NCBI RefSeq assembly: GCF_011752975.1
Contig: NZ_VWWP01000001.1
Location: 62,001 to 126,000 of the forward strand
Length of the DNA: 64,000 bases
Reading direction: 5' to 3'
Source: Chryseobacterium sp. Tr-659
Lineage (GTDB): Bacteria > Bacteroidota > Bacteroidia > Flavobacteriales > Weeksellaceae
Below the pieces are notes generated by a model. That model saw only the letters and a list, made by a program, of their open reading frames with translations, did no database searches and had not been told where the DNA came from. The first letter of the stretch is position 1; every line of letters begins with the position of its first letter. Both the position numbers and the translations under genes were made by a program. Positions 45,464-53,540 of the stretch are shown one piece after another.

Positions 45464-46132
45464 ATGAAAAGAAAGATTTATATTATCACAATCATGTTTC
45501 TGGGTATTCTCCTAAATGCTCAGACCGGAAGAGTGGGAATTAAAACAATCAATCCTACACAGACTCTTGACGTAAACGGGGATACCCGTACCAATGCTTT
45601 GTATCTTAGAAATCCGGGAGAACCTACCATGACGGGAGGTAGCTTTCTGGCTACTTCTCAGAATTCTTTACAATTATATGATCCAACCCTTGAAAGCAGT
45701 GGTTTGTTTAATTATCTGAAGCTTACTCTGACAGGAGTGTCGGGAGCAGGTATTACAGATTACGATACTAAAATTGATGCTAACAATTTCCTTCTTATCG
45801 TACATAATTATTCATTCAAGCTTAATGATGGTACTACTAGTGTTGCTTTAGATTATGGAGATAACGGGACAAATGATAACCGCCAGGGATCTCCTGAAGT
45901 TATTGCATTCAAAAGTAACGGAACATGGCATCTTAAGGCAGGCTTTACCAACAGCCGGCTTATAGCGCTTACATCTGCTAATCCTGCCAGAACATATAAT
46001 AACTTTACAGTAGAATTTTATCTGATGGCTTATAAAAGACTCATCACAAAACAAAACTTTAATGATATTACTGAGGATTTGGGTGGAACAGACGGCTCTA
46101 CCAAAACCATTAGTAAACCAGCAGGTTTTTAA
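45464..46132 (+). CDS. VGINT-motif secreted protein, paralogue 3
   Basis: 222 aa. Signal peptide, then VGIKTINPTQTLDVNG. Shared pattern DANNFLLIVHNYSF, GTWHLKAGFTN and FTVEFYLMAYKR. Most diverged of the three. A terminator follows at 46158, so the three form one transcription unit. Confidence 0.7.
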   Translation: MKRKIYIITIMFLGILLNAQTGRVGIKTINPTQTLDVNGDTRTNALYLRNPGEPTMTGGSFLATSQNSLQLYDPTLESSGLFNYLKLTLTGVSGAGITDYDTKIDANNFLLIVHNYSFKLNDGTTSVALDYGDNGTNDNRQGSPEVIAFKSNGTWHLKAGFTNSRLIALTSANPARTYNNFTVEFYLMAYKRLITKQNFNDITEDLGGTDGSTKTISKPAGF

Positions 46133-46157
46133 AAATTGCTTTCATCATAAAAATCAT

Positions 46158-46191
46158 AACCGGCCATTTATTTTAAATGGCCGGTTTTTTT
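46158..46191 (+). terminator. Terminator of the VGINT cluster
   Basis: AACCGGCCATTTA / TAAATGGCCGGTT with T7. Confidence 0.9.
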
Positions 46192-46299
46192 GTGGCTTTT
46201 TTGTGAAATGTTTATTTTTTTATCATATTGGTTGGCTTTGTGTTATATTGTATGTCATTTTCTTAAATGATTTTATAATTTTATATTGAAATATATTTT

Positions 46300-47856
46300 A
46301 TGGGGAAATATTTACTTTTTATATTGATGCTAAGCCTTGGGGGATTCTGTTTTGGCCAGGATAAGAAAGAATATGAAGAATATATAAGGGTTGCCAATGA
46401 TATAAAATTTAAAGATTGGCCAAAAGCAGAACTGAATATACAACAAGCCAGAAAAAAAGTTTCTGAGAAAGATTTGGGCGACTTTTACATAGAAGCAGCC
46501 AAAATTTACAGTGATGTCAATTATTTTGATCTCGCATTGGATTATTCTGCAAGAGCGTATCATTTATTTCTGGATAAAGATGAAGAAAAAACCGCAAAAA
46601 TAGATGGGATATTTGCTTACATCTACTCTCAGCTCAATGATACCAAAAGAGCAATTTCTTACTATAAAAAACTTCTGAATTTTTACCAGAAACAGAAGAA
46701 GCAAACGGAAACTATCAAAGCACTGAATAATCTCGGAAACGGATATCTGGTTTTATCAAAGCTGGATTCTTCAAGATATTATTTTGAAAAAAGTTTGATG
46801 ATCTTTGAAAATTATAATAACCCTGTTCTTAAAGCTTTCGTATTTTCAAATTTTGGGAAGCTTAATTTCATTGAAGGAAATACGGTGAAAGCAGAAAGTT
46901 ATTTACTGGAAGCAAAAGATATTCTTAAAAATAATCATATTGATGATGAGAAGTCAAATTATCAGGTTAATTATAATCTGGCTAATTTCTACATATCAAT
47001 ACACCATCAGGAAAAAGCATTATTCTATGCAAAAAACGTTGGAAAGTATGTTGTGCCGAATGCTGTAAGTTTTGACAATACCAATTATTTAAAAACATTG
47101 TATCAGGCATACCAGCTAAATAAAGAGTATAAACTTTCCACTGAAACTTTTGCGCAATATGATTCTATAAGAAACCTGTTGAATATAGAAGAAAAGGCAG
47201 TGAATGTAGAAAGGCTGAAAGTAAAGCAGGATTATGAATTGCAGAAAAGAATTGATAAAATTGAACAAGACAGAGAGAATATGCTCTATGTGATCATGGT
47301 AATCATTCTTCTGTTGGTTTTAATCATTTGTATTTTATGGCTTATCAATTTCAGAAACAAAGCTGAAAAGTTACGGCTTGAAAAGAAACTGATTGAAAAC
47401 CGGGAAAAACAGCTGGAAATTGATAATCAAATGAAAGAGAAAATGCTTGTCTATAAATCTATGGAACAATCCAAAATAGAAGAAATCTTCAAATCTCTTT
47501 TGGAGCAGGTGAATGTTTTAAAATCTAAATTGAAAGACAGTGAAATTGATGAAGTTTCAAGAATTATCAATGAAATTAAGCTGAATACTAAACAGGACTC
47601 CTGGGGAGATTTCGAATACCATTTCCTTAATGTTCATGAATCATTTTATGAAAATCTGGATCGCAGGCATCCTGGGCTTACCAATTATGATAAAAGATTG
47701 GCTGCGATGTTGAAGCTTAAATTATCTACAAAAGAAATTTCCAATCTTCTGAATGTAACTCCGAAAACTATAGAAAATTCAAGAACCAGACTCAGAAAAA
47801 AAATGAATCTGACTAATACAAAAGAAGATCTTGCTCAATATTTGAATGAATTGTAA
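46300..47856 (+). CDS. TPR-transmembrane-HTH regulator
   Basis: 518 aa. Signal/anchor MGKYLLFILMLSLGGFCFGQ, then about seven tetratricopeptide repeats in the periplasm (residues ~25-300). One transmembrane helix (NMLYVIMVIILLLVLIICIL), a cytoplasmic coiled coil and a C-terminal LuxR-like helix-turn-helix (RLAAMLKLKLSTKEISNLL, NVTPKTIENSR) follow. This is a one-piece membrane regulator common in Bacteroidetes. Its ligand is unknown. Neighbouring secreted proteins on both sides are plausible targets. Confidence 0.82.
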   Translation: MGKYLLFILMLSLGGFCFGQDKKEYEEYIRVANDIKFKDWPKAELNIQQARKKVSEKDLGDFYIEAAKIYSDVNYFDLALDYSARAYHLFLDKDEEKTAKIDGIFAYIYSQLNDTKRAISYYKKLLNFYQKQKKQTETIKALNNLGNGYLVLSKLDSSRYYFEKSLMIFENYNNPVLKAFVFSNFGKLNFIEGNTVKAESYLLEAKDILKNNHIDDEKSNYQVNYNLANFYISIHHQEKALFYAKNVGKYVVPNAVSFDNTNYLKTLYQAYQLNKEYKLSTETFAQYDSIRNLLNIEEKAVNVERLKVKQDYELQKRIDKIEQDRENMLYVIMVIILLLVLIICILWLINFRNKAEKLRLEKKLIENREKQLEIDNQMKEKMLVYKSMEQSKIEEIFKSLLEQVNVLKSKLKDSEIDEVSRIINEIKLNTKQDSWGDFEYHFLNVHESFYENLDRRHPGLTNYDKRLAAMLKLKLSTKEISNLLNVTPKTIENSRTRLRKKMNLTNTKEDLAQYLNEL

Positions 47857-47999
47857 GTTTTTGATAATCATTATTTTATTTTCATGTGTGTGGAAATAGT
47901 GTGGTGGTTTTTACTGCTTATGTGGTAATTGTGTGGGTGATTTTTAATAAGATTTGAAAGGATTGTATTCCTTTGTTTCATATTTAAAACAATACCGCT

Positions 48000-49628
48000 A
48001 TGAAAAAATTACTTACTCTTTTTATAACCTTATCCCTATGCTTTTTGGGAAAATCCCAATGGAATTCAGCTCTTGATCAGAATCTTCTGGTTTCAAGCCC
48101 CGGAGGGTCCTCTTTTGCGGCTACTACAAGTGATGGCAAAACATATATAGGATATTGGAAAAGCGTGCCGGCTCCGGTGAATTTCGAACTGAGATTACAG
48201 ATCCTGGATAAATTGGGGAATAAAATGCTTGGAACAGATGGGATTAAAATTACAGATCAGATTCCCATGAGTACTTATACTGTTGTTGAAAGAACTGCAG
48301 TAGATGCTAATGACAATCTTTATATTGGAGTTACGGGAACAGGGGCCGGAAATCCGGGATTTGTTTTCAAAATTACTCCCCAGGGAACTTCTGTATGGCC
48401 GAATGGTATTAGTTTAGGAGAGGCTTATCTGCCTACAGTTTTACCATTGTCTGATGGAAATATTGTGGTAGGATATTTTCCGCCAAGTCAGAAATATACC
48501 AAAGTACAAATGTTTAATCCTTCGGGGCAGGCGGTCTGGGCAAGCCCTGTTCAGATTCTTGCTGATGATACTACCAAGAATACAATTCCGGCTGATCTTT
48601 ACGAACTGTCAAATAGCGAATGCGAGATTATTTTTCACAAACAGCTTTCTTTTGGAACAACGAGTTATTTGTTCGCTCAGAAAATAAGTTTAAAAAACGG
48701 AGCAATTTTGTGGGATGGAGCGAAGCAGATTACCTCCAAATCTACGGCTTACAACGCGAAATATTCAGGAGCTGTAGACGGAGATGTAGTGTATTATGGA
48801 TTCAGCAGTGGCGAAAGTATGAGATTTGACGGATATCTTCAGAGGGTTAATTCAGATGGAAGTCTTCCATGGGGAACTGTAGGAGTAGATTTCGATACTA
48901 ATCAGACTTATTTCGAAAAAGATATGAAGATTGCCTTTGCTCAAGGATCTTCTTATATCTGGTCAATGTCGAATTATAGTTCTTCATCACAGGGAGAGAA
49001 TGGAGAGTTTATACAGAAATTTGATAAAAATACAGGAGCAAGACTCCTGACAGATCATGCAAAACAGGTATTTCCTATTGATAATATTTCGATGTTCCAT
49101 TACGGTGAGCTGCAGCTGGTAAATAATAAACCTTTTTTTGTAGTGCAGAAAAAAGAAACTCCTACATCTCTTAATGTTTCTTTAAATGCTGTGATGCTGG
49201 AAAGTGATGGAAATTTCTCGTGGCCTCAGCAATACCTTCCGATGGCCACTTTTTCAGCTTCCAAATCTTATCCTAATGTTCTAAGGCCGGTGGACGGCCA
49301 AAGTGTAGTGGTGTTTCAGGAAAAGAAAAGTTCAGATAATACACCAGCAATCTATGCCCAAAATCTGATATTGCCAGCCGGGACCATGGCTGCACAGGAT
49401 ATTGCAATTAAAAATTCAGATATGGATATTTACCCTAATCCTGCTGTGGATGTTATTCATATAAAAGGAATAAGAGATCAGGATTTCAGTATTTATAATG
49501 CTGCTGGCCAACTGGTAAAATCAGGATCTGCGAAACAGGGAGAGATTGAAGTGAGGGATCTGGTAAAAGGAATGTATATATTAAAAATAAAAGGGAAGGA
49601 AGAAAGCAAGAAATTTATTAAAAAATAA
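48000..49628 (+). CDS. T9SS type A sorted secreted protein
   Basis: 542 aa. Signal peptide MKKLLTLFITLSLCFLGKSQ. A beta-propeller-like body (LYIGVTGTGAGNPGFVFKIT, LPTVLPLSDGNIVVGYF) precedes a type A sorting domain (DIYPNPAVDVIHIKGI ... KKFIKK). Similar in plan, but not closely in sequence, to the propeller protein heading the RHS operon. Function unknown. It has its own transcription unit, ending in a terminator. Confidence 0.82.
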   Translation: MKKLLTLFITLSLCFLGKSQWNSALDQNLLVSSPGGSSFAATTSDGKTYIGYWKSVPAPVNFELRLQILDKLGNKMLGTDGIKITDQIPMSTYTVVERTAVDANDNLYIGVTGTGAGNPGFVFKITPQGTSVWPNGISLGEAYLPTVLPLSDGNIVVGYFPPSQKYTKVQMFNPSGQAVWASPVQILADDTTKNTIPADLYELSNSECEIIFHKQLSFGTTSYLFAQKISLKNGAILWDGAKQITSKSTAYNAKYSGAVDGDVVYYGFSSGESMRFDGYLQRVNSDGSLPWGTVGVDFDTNQTYFEKDMKIAFAQGSSYIWSMSNYSSSSQGENGEFIQKFDKNTGARLLTDHAKQVFPIDNISMFHYGELQLVNNKPFFVVQKKETPTSLNVSLNAVMLESDGNFSWPQQYLPMATFSASKSYPNVLRPVDGQSVVVFQEKKSSDNTPAIYAQNLILPAGTMAAQDIAIKNSDMDIYPNPAVDVIHIKGIRDQDFSIYNAAGQLVKSGSAKQGEIEVRDLVKGMYILKIKGKEESKKFIKK

Positions 49629-49661
49629 TAGTTCAAAATAGTAATAATAGAATTAGTTAGA

Positions 49662-49692
49662 GAGAAGGGCAGAGATCTGCTCTTCTTTTCTT
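49662..49692 (+). terminator. Terminator of the T9SS gene
   Basis: AGAAGGGCAGA / TCTGCTCTTCT (one G-U) with TTTTCTT tail. Confidence 0.82.
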
Positions 49693-49775
49693 ATTTATGA
49701 TATGAACAGATTGGCGGAGAATCATTTGTGAATATAAATTATTTTCTAAAACTTTTTAAAAATCAGCAATATCCG

Positions 49776-49806
49776 TTTGTAGTTTCAAAAATATTTTATA
49801 CTTTTG
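49776..49806 (+). promoter_or_regulatory. Promoter of rplKAJL
   Basis: TTTG at 49776-49779 and TACTTTTG at 49799-49806, 19 bp spacing. Confidence 0.8.
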
Positions 49807-49816
49807 CAGTCCAAAA

Positions 49817-49851
49817 AGTAGGCTTGTCATAGGTGAGTAAGATAACCTACT
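49817..49851 (+). promoter_or_regulatory. Leader hairpin of rplK (candidate L1 site)
   Basis: AGTAGG/CCTACT encloses a 23-nt region in the ~90-nt leader. In other bacteria L1 represses its own operon by binding the rplK leader. No consensus was checked. Confidence 0.35.
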
Positions 49852-49903
49852 GAATAATAAATGCTTCCAAACTCATTAATTATTCAAATTTAAAAAACAA
49901 ACA

Positions 49904-50350
49904 ATGGCTAAGAAAGTCTTTAAAATGGTAAAGCTTCAGGTGAAAGGTGGCGCAGCTAACCCTTCTCCACCAGTAGGTCCAGCATTAGGTTCTGCAGGTG
50001 TGAACATCATGGAGTTTTGTAAGCAATTTAACGGAAGAACCCAAGATAAGCCAGGGCAAGTTTTACCTGTAGTAATTACAGTATACGAAGACAAATCTTT
50101 TGAATTCGTTATTAAAACTCCACCTGCAGCAATCCAGTTAATGGATGCGGCTAAGATCAAGGGAGGTTCTGGTGAACCAAACAGAAACAAAGTAGGTGCT
50201 GTAACTTGGGAACAAGTAAAGAAAATCGCTGAAGATAAAATGGCGGATCTTAACTGTTTTACAATGGACTCTGCGGTTTCTATGGTTGCAGGTACTGCTA
50301 GATCTATGGGATTAAGAGTAACAGGAACTAAACCAACTTTTAACGCTTAA
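49904..50350 (+). CDS. rplK: 50S ribosomal protein L11
   Basis: 148 aa. N-terminal [20 protein letters not shown] with the [20 protein letters not shown] motif; C-terminal rRNA-binding [18 protein letters not shown]. Part of the GTPase-associated centre. Followed 11 bp later by rplA. Confidence 0.98.
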   Translation: MAKKVFKMVKLQVKGGAANPSPPVGPALGSAGVNIMEFCKQFNGRTQDKPGQVLPVVITVYEDKSFEFVIKTPPAAIQLMDAAKIKGGSGEPNRNKVGAVTWEQVKKIAEDKMADLNCFTMDSAVSMVAGTARSMGLRVTGTKPTFNA

Positions 50351-50361
50351 AACCTAAAGAA

Positions 50362-51054
50362 ATGGCAAAATTAACTAAAAAGCAAAAGGAAGCTTTAAGC
50401 AAAGTAGAAAAAGGAAGAATCTATAACCTTGAAGAAGGTTCAGCTCTTGTAAAAGAAGTGAACACTACAAAGTTTGATGCTTCAGTAGATATCGCTGTAA
50501 GATTAGGAGTAGACCCTAGAAAAGCAAACCAAATGGTAAGAGGTGTAGTATCTCTTCCTCACGGTACTGGTAAAGATGTTAAAGTTTTGGCTTTAGTAAC
50601 TCCAGATAAAGAAGCAGAAGCTAAAGCTGCTGGTGCTGACTATGTAGGTCTTGACGAATATTTACAAAAAATCAAAGAAGGTTGGACAGATGTTGACGTT
50701 ATCGTTACTATGCCAGCTGTAATGGGTAAATTAGGTCCATTAGGTAGAGTATTAGGTCCAAGAGGTTTAATGCCAAACCCTAAATCAGGAACTGTAACAA
50801 TGGAAATTGGTAAAGCAGTAACTGAAGTAAAAGCAGGTAAAATTGATTTCAAAGTAGATAAGTATGGTATCATCCATGCTGGTATTGGTAAAGTATCTTT
50901 CGATGCTGCTAAGATCAAAGAAAATGCTCAGGAATTAATCCAGACATTGATCAAAATGAAGCCAACTGCTGCTAAAGGAACTTATGTGAAGAGTATCTAT
51001 TTATCTTCTACAATGAGCCCAGGTATTGCAATTGATACTAAATCTGTTAACTAA
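50362..51054 (+). CDS. rplA: 50S ribosomal protein L1
   Basis: 230 aa. Binds 23S rRNA at the E-site stalk. Typical [18 protein letters not shown] and [16 protein letters not shown] motifs. Confidence 0.98.
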   Translation: MAKLTKKQKEALSKVEKGRIYNLEEGSALVKEVNTTKFDASVDIAVRLGVDPRKANQMVRGVVSLPHGTGKDVKVLALVTPDKEAEAKAAGADYVGLDEYLQKIKEGWTDVDVIVTMPAVMGKLGPLGRVLGPRGLMPNPKSGTVTMEIGKAVTEVKAGKIDFKVDKYGIIHAGIGKVSFDAAKIKENAQELIQTLIKMKPTAAKGTYVKSIYLSSTMSPGIAIDTKSVN

Positions 51055-51071
51055 TAATAATCCTTAAGACA

Positions 51072-51656
51072 ATGACAAAAGACCAAAAAGTTGTAGCAAT
51101 ACAAGAGATCAAAGATTTGCTTCAGGATGCAAAAGTAGTATACGTAGCAGATTTAGAAGGTTTGAACGCTGGTAAATCTTCAGATTTCAGAAGACAGGCT
51201 TTCAAGCAAAATATCAAAGTGAAAGTGGTGAAAAATACACTTTTACAAAAAGCAATGGAGCAAATTGAAGGAGTAGATTACTCTGAAATGTTCCCATCTT
51301 TCAAAGGAAATTCAGCATTAATGATTGCTGAAACTGCAAACGCTCCTGCGAAACTTATCCAAGGATTCAGAAAGAAAGAAGAGAAGCCAGCGTTAAAGTC
51401 TGCTTTTGTTCAAGAAACTTTCTACGTTGGTGACAACAACCTAGACATGTTGGCTAACATCAAGTCTAGAGAAGAAATGATCGGTGAAATCATCGGATTA
51501 CTTCAGTCTCCAATCCAGAGAGTTGTTTCTGCTCTTCAAAACAAATCTGAAGCTGTAGAAGCTCAAGCTGAAGAAGCTGCTCCTGCGGTAGAAGAAACTC
51601 CTGCTGAAGCTCCAGAAGCTGCTGCAGAAAGCACTGAAGAAACAAGTGCTGAATAA
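51072..51656 (+). CDS. rplJ: 50S ribosomal protein L10
   Basis: 194 aa. Base of the L7/L12 stalk. Conserved N-terminus (VVYVADLEGLNAGKSSDFR, KVVKNTLLQKAME). The last ~30 residues are an acidic Ala/Glu/Pro-rich tail beyond the stalk-binding helix, longer than the E. coli protein. Confidence 0.97.
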   Translation: MTKDQKVVAIQEIKDLLQDAKVVYVADLEGLNAGKSSDFRRQAFKQNIKVKVVKNTLLQKAMEQIEGVDYSEMFPSFKGNSALMIAETANAPAKLIQGFRKKEEKPALKSAFVQETFYVGDNNLDMLANIKSREEMIGEIIGLLQSPIQRVVSALQNKSEAVEAQAEEAAPAVEETPAEAPEAAAESTEETSAE

Positions 51657-51702
51657 TTACACTCAAAAAATTAAATAAATAATCAACAAAAACATTACAA
51701 CA

Positions 51703-52071
51703 ATGTCAGATTTAAAAAATTTAGCTGAAACGCTAGTAAACCTAACTGTAAAAGACGTAAACGAATTAGCTGCTATCCTTAAGGATGAGTACGGAATTGA
51801 GCCAGCTGCTGCTGCTGTAGTTGTTGCTGCAGGTGGTGCAGGTGATGCTGCTGAAGAAAAGACTGAATTCGATGTAATTCTTAAGTCTGCAGGTGCTTCT
51901 AAATTAGCTATCGTTAAATTAGTAAAAGATTTAACTGGTGCTGGTCTTAAAGAAGCTAAAGATATCGTAGACGGAGCTCCTGCTGCAATTAAGCAAGGTG
52001 TTTCTAAAGACGAAGCTGAAGCTCTTAAGAAGCAATTAGAAGAAGCTGGTGCTGAAGTAGAATTGAAATAA
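51703..52071 (+). CDS. rplL: 50S ribosomal protein L7/L12
   Basis: 122 aa stalk protein that recruits GTPase factors. N-terminal dimerisation region, Ala-rich hinge and C-terminal [17 protein letters not shown] and [13 protein letters not shown] domains are standard. Confidence 0.98.
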   Translation: MSDLKNLAETLVNLTVKDVNELAAILKDEYGIEPAAAAVVVAAGGAGDAAEEKTEFDVILKSAGASKLAIVKLVKDLTGAGLKEAKDIVDGAPAAIKQGVSKDEAEALKKQLEEAGAEVELK

Positions 52072-52094
52072 TTTCAATTGTATCATACATATAG

Positions 52095-52124
52095 ATCCCG
52101 GACATTAGTCCGGGATTTTTTTTT
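52095..52124 (+). terminator. Terminator of rplKAJL
   Basis: ATCCCGGAC / GTCCGGGAT with T9. It separates the ribosomal genes from rpoBC. Confidence 0.92.
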
Positions 52125-52303
52125 ATAAACCTTTCGGAAATTAATCTATAATGGTATTTAAATATTATTAACGCTTATTTGTTAATATTTTTTTATGGTT
52201 ATTTATTTTTTAATAATTAATATTTTATTTTGATTTTTATTTGTTTGTTATTTGTTTTATGTGAATTTTTACTAATAAAATATTATTTTTTTTGAAAAAT
52301 TAT

Positions 52304-52311
52304 TATATTTG
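52304..52311 (+). promoter_or_regulatory. -7 box upstream of the small ORF
   Basis: TATATTTG, a perfect match; -33 unclear. The first codon of the ORF (TTG 52332) lies 20 bp downstream. Confidence 0.55.
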
Positions 52312-52331
52312 CACTGGAAAACACAACATAA

Positions 52332-52568
52332 TTGAATAGGAATTATTTTCTCTCCTGTAGTCTTGGAATGGCACTTCTTGTGCTGTTCATGGCTATAGTA
52401 AGACTAAGCGCTAAGTCTGTATTTGTAATAGCGGGTAAGTCTGAACTATTATATGATACGGATGCAAAGAATGGTTTGCAGTTATATTCTACAGATTTAT
52501 CCTTGTATCTATTATCCGGGTCTATAAAATACGATAAGTATGAAATCCCTGATAAAATGATTTTTTAA
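52332..52568 (+). CDS. Small membrane-protein-like ORF, unknown
   Basis: 78 codons from TTG 52332, or 66 from ATG 52368. Translation has a hydrophobic segment (MALLVLFMAIVRLSAKSV) and a soluble tail ending EIPDKMIF. Not recognised. The -7 box upstream favours a transcribed unit, but start codon and family are unclear; it could be a decayed gene. Confidence 0.35.
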   Translation: MNRNYFLSCSLGMALLVLFMAIVRLSAKSVFVIAGKSELLYDTDAKNGLQLYSTDLSLYLLSGSIKYDKYEIPDKMIF

Positions 52569-52618
52569 TCCTTCAGTCATTCCGTAGGTTATCAACTATT
52601 TCATTGGTGATTTGTAAA

Positions 52619-52876
52619 ATTGAAAGATTTTCCTTTTCAATAAATACATAAAAAACAAAAAAAATTCGTTAAATGAAAAATAAATTATTGATTCTTTTAC
52701 CCGTAGATTTAATGAATTGTGTATAAGTTGGGATTAAAAAAAATTCTTAATCTGCGGTCTTTATATTATTAAAAGAAAGACTCAATGAAACGTAAAATCT
52801 TATAAGGCTATTGTGAAATAACTGTAAGATTAGCTTGTGTTGTGGAAGGGCTGCCTGTTTTTCAGGTAGCTCTTCC
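52619..52876 (+). ncRNA. Hairpin-rich non-coding stretch
   Basis: No convincing ORF. Three inverted repeats in a row: ATTGAAA/TTTCAAT (52619-52641), AATCTTA/TAAGATT (52796-52831), and a 14-bp stem GGAAGGGCTGCCTG/CAGGTAGCTCTTCC with T5 loop (52844-52876). The two G-U pairs in the last stem form only in plus-strand RNA, hinting at a transcribed structure. No T run follows, so it is not a simple terminator. Confidence 0.35.
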
Positions 52877-52908
52877 TATTGAGAAGGGTTATGATAAAAA
52901 CTGACCAG

Positions 52909-52950
52909 GAGCTGTTTTTACAAAAAAATAGCTCTCATAAAGCTTTTTTT
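52909..52950 (+). terminator. Terminator-like hairpin in the rplL-rpoB gap
   Basis: GAGCT-TTTTT / AAAAA-AGCTC arms with ACA loop, followed 8 bp later by T8. Likely end of any transcript starting at 52317. Confidence 0.55.
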
Positions 52951-53159
52951 TATTTAAATAATGAACGGCGATTAATATTTAAAGGTTGTCAAATTATTAT
53001 TTAGGCAAAAGGTGTCGTTTTTCTAGAATAGAAGGCTGAAATGTCCTTTATGATTTCAAAGGAAAGGTAACTTTAAACTTGTTCAACTTGAATGCAGATG
53101 ATGAGAAGAGATGTATTTCTGGTCTTTTAAAAAGTGCCCTGATGAACTCTGTAAATATT

Positions 53160-53187
53160 TAACCACTTCAAAATGAAGTGGTTTTAT
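53160..53187 (+). terminator. Terminator upstream of rpoB
   Basis: AACCACTTCA / TGAAGTGGTT followed by TTATTTG. It insulates rpoBC from upstream. Confidence 0.75.
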
Positions 53188-53218
53188 TTGTAAATATAGA
53201 ATTTTTTTTGTATCTTTG
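53187..53218 (+). promoter_or_regulatory. Promoter of rpoBC
   Basis: TTTG at 53187-53190 and TATCTTTG at 53211-53218, 20 bp apart. Predicted start near 53224. Confidence 0.8.
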
Positions 53219-53224
53219 CCCTTC

Positions 53225-53448
53225 TTTTGGCGCGAAAAATTGTTTGTAAATTTATAAAATACTGAAAATCAACTCTTTCATTGTGTAAACATGAAAGGGA
53301 TTTCGTATATATACATATTGCGGGTAATACTGCCTCAAAAGTAATAAAAATATTTTGCATTACGCTGTGAAAAGATATACCAGTGTTGCAGTTAGAAAGA
53401 GTCGAGTACAACGTTAAAAGAGCTTAAGGTCTTTCGTGAGCGCCAAAA
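53225..53448 (+). ncRNA. Structured leader RNA or stand-alone ncRNA upstream of rpoB
   Basis: TTTTGGCGC (53225-53233) pairs with GCGCCAAAA (53440-53448), and GAAA (53234-53237) with TTTC (53432-53435), so a 13-bp stem closes a ~224-nt element. Inside, ACTCTTTC (53272-53279) can pair with GAAAGAGT (53395-53402), and a local hairpin CTTTCAT/ATGAAAG competes with it. The predicted transcription start coincides with the stem's 5' end, and T-rich DNA follows its 3' end. It could be a 6S-like regulatory RNA or an rpoBC leader. Not recognised as a known family. Confidence 0.5.
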
Positions 53449-53540
53449 ACACTTTTACCTTTTGTTTTTTACTTGTTTCTTGTTTTTTCTGATATTTTTT
53501 AATGAATCAAAATATTTTTTAACCCTTTCTTAAAAGTTTT

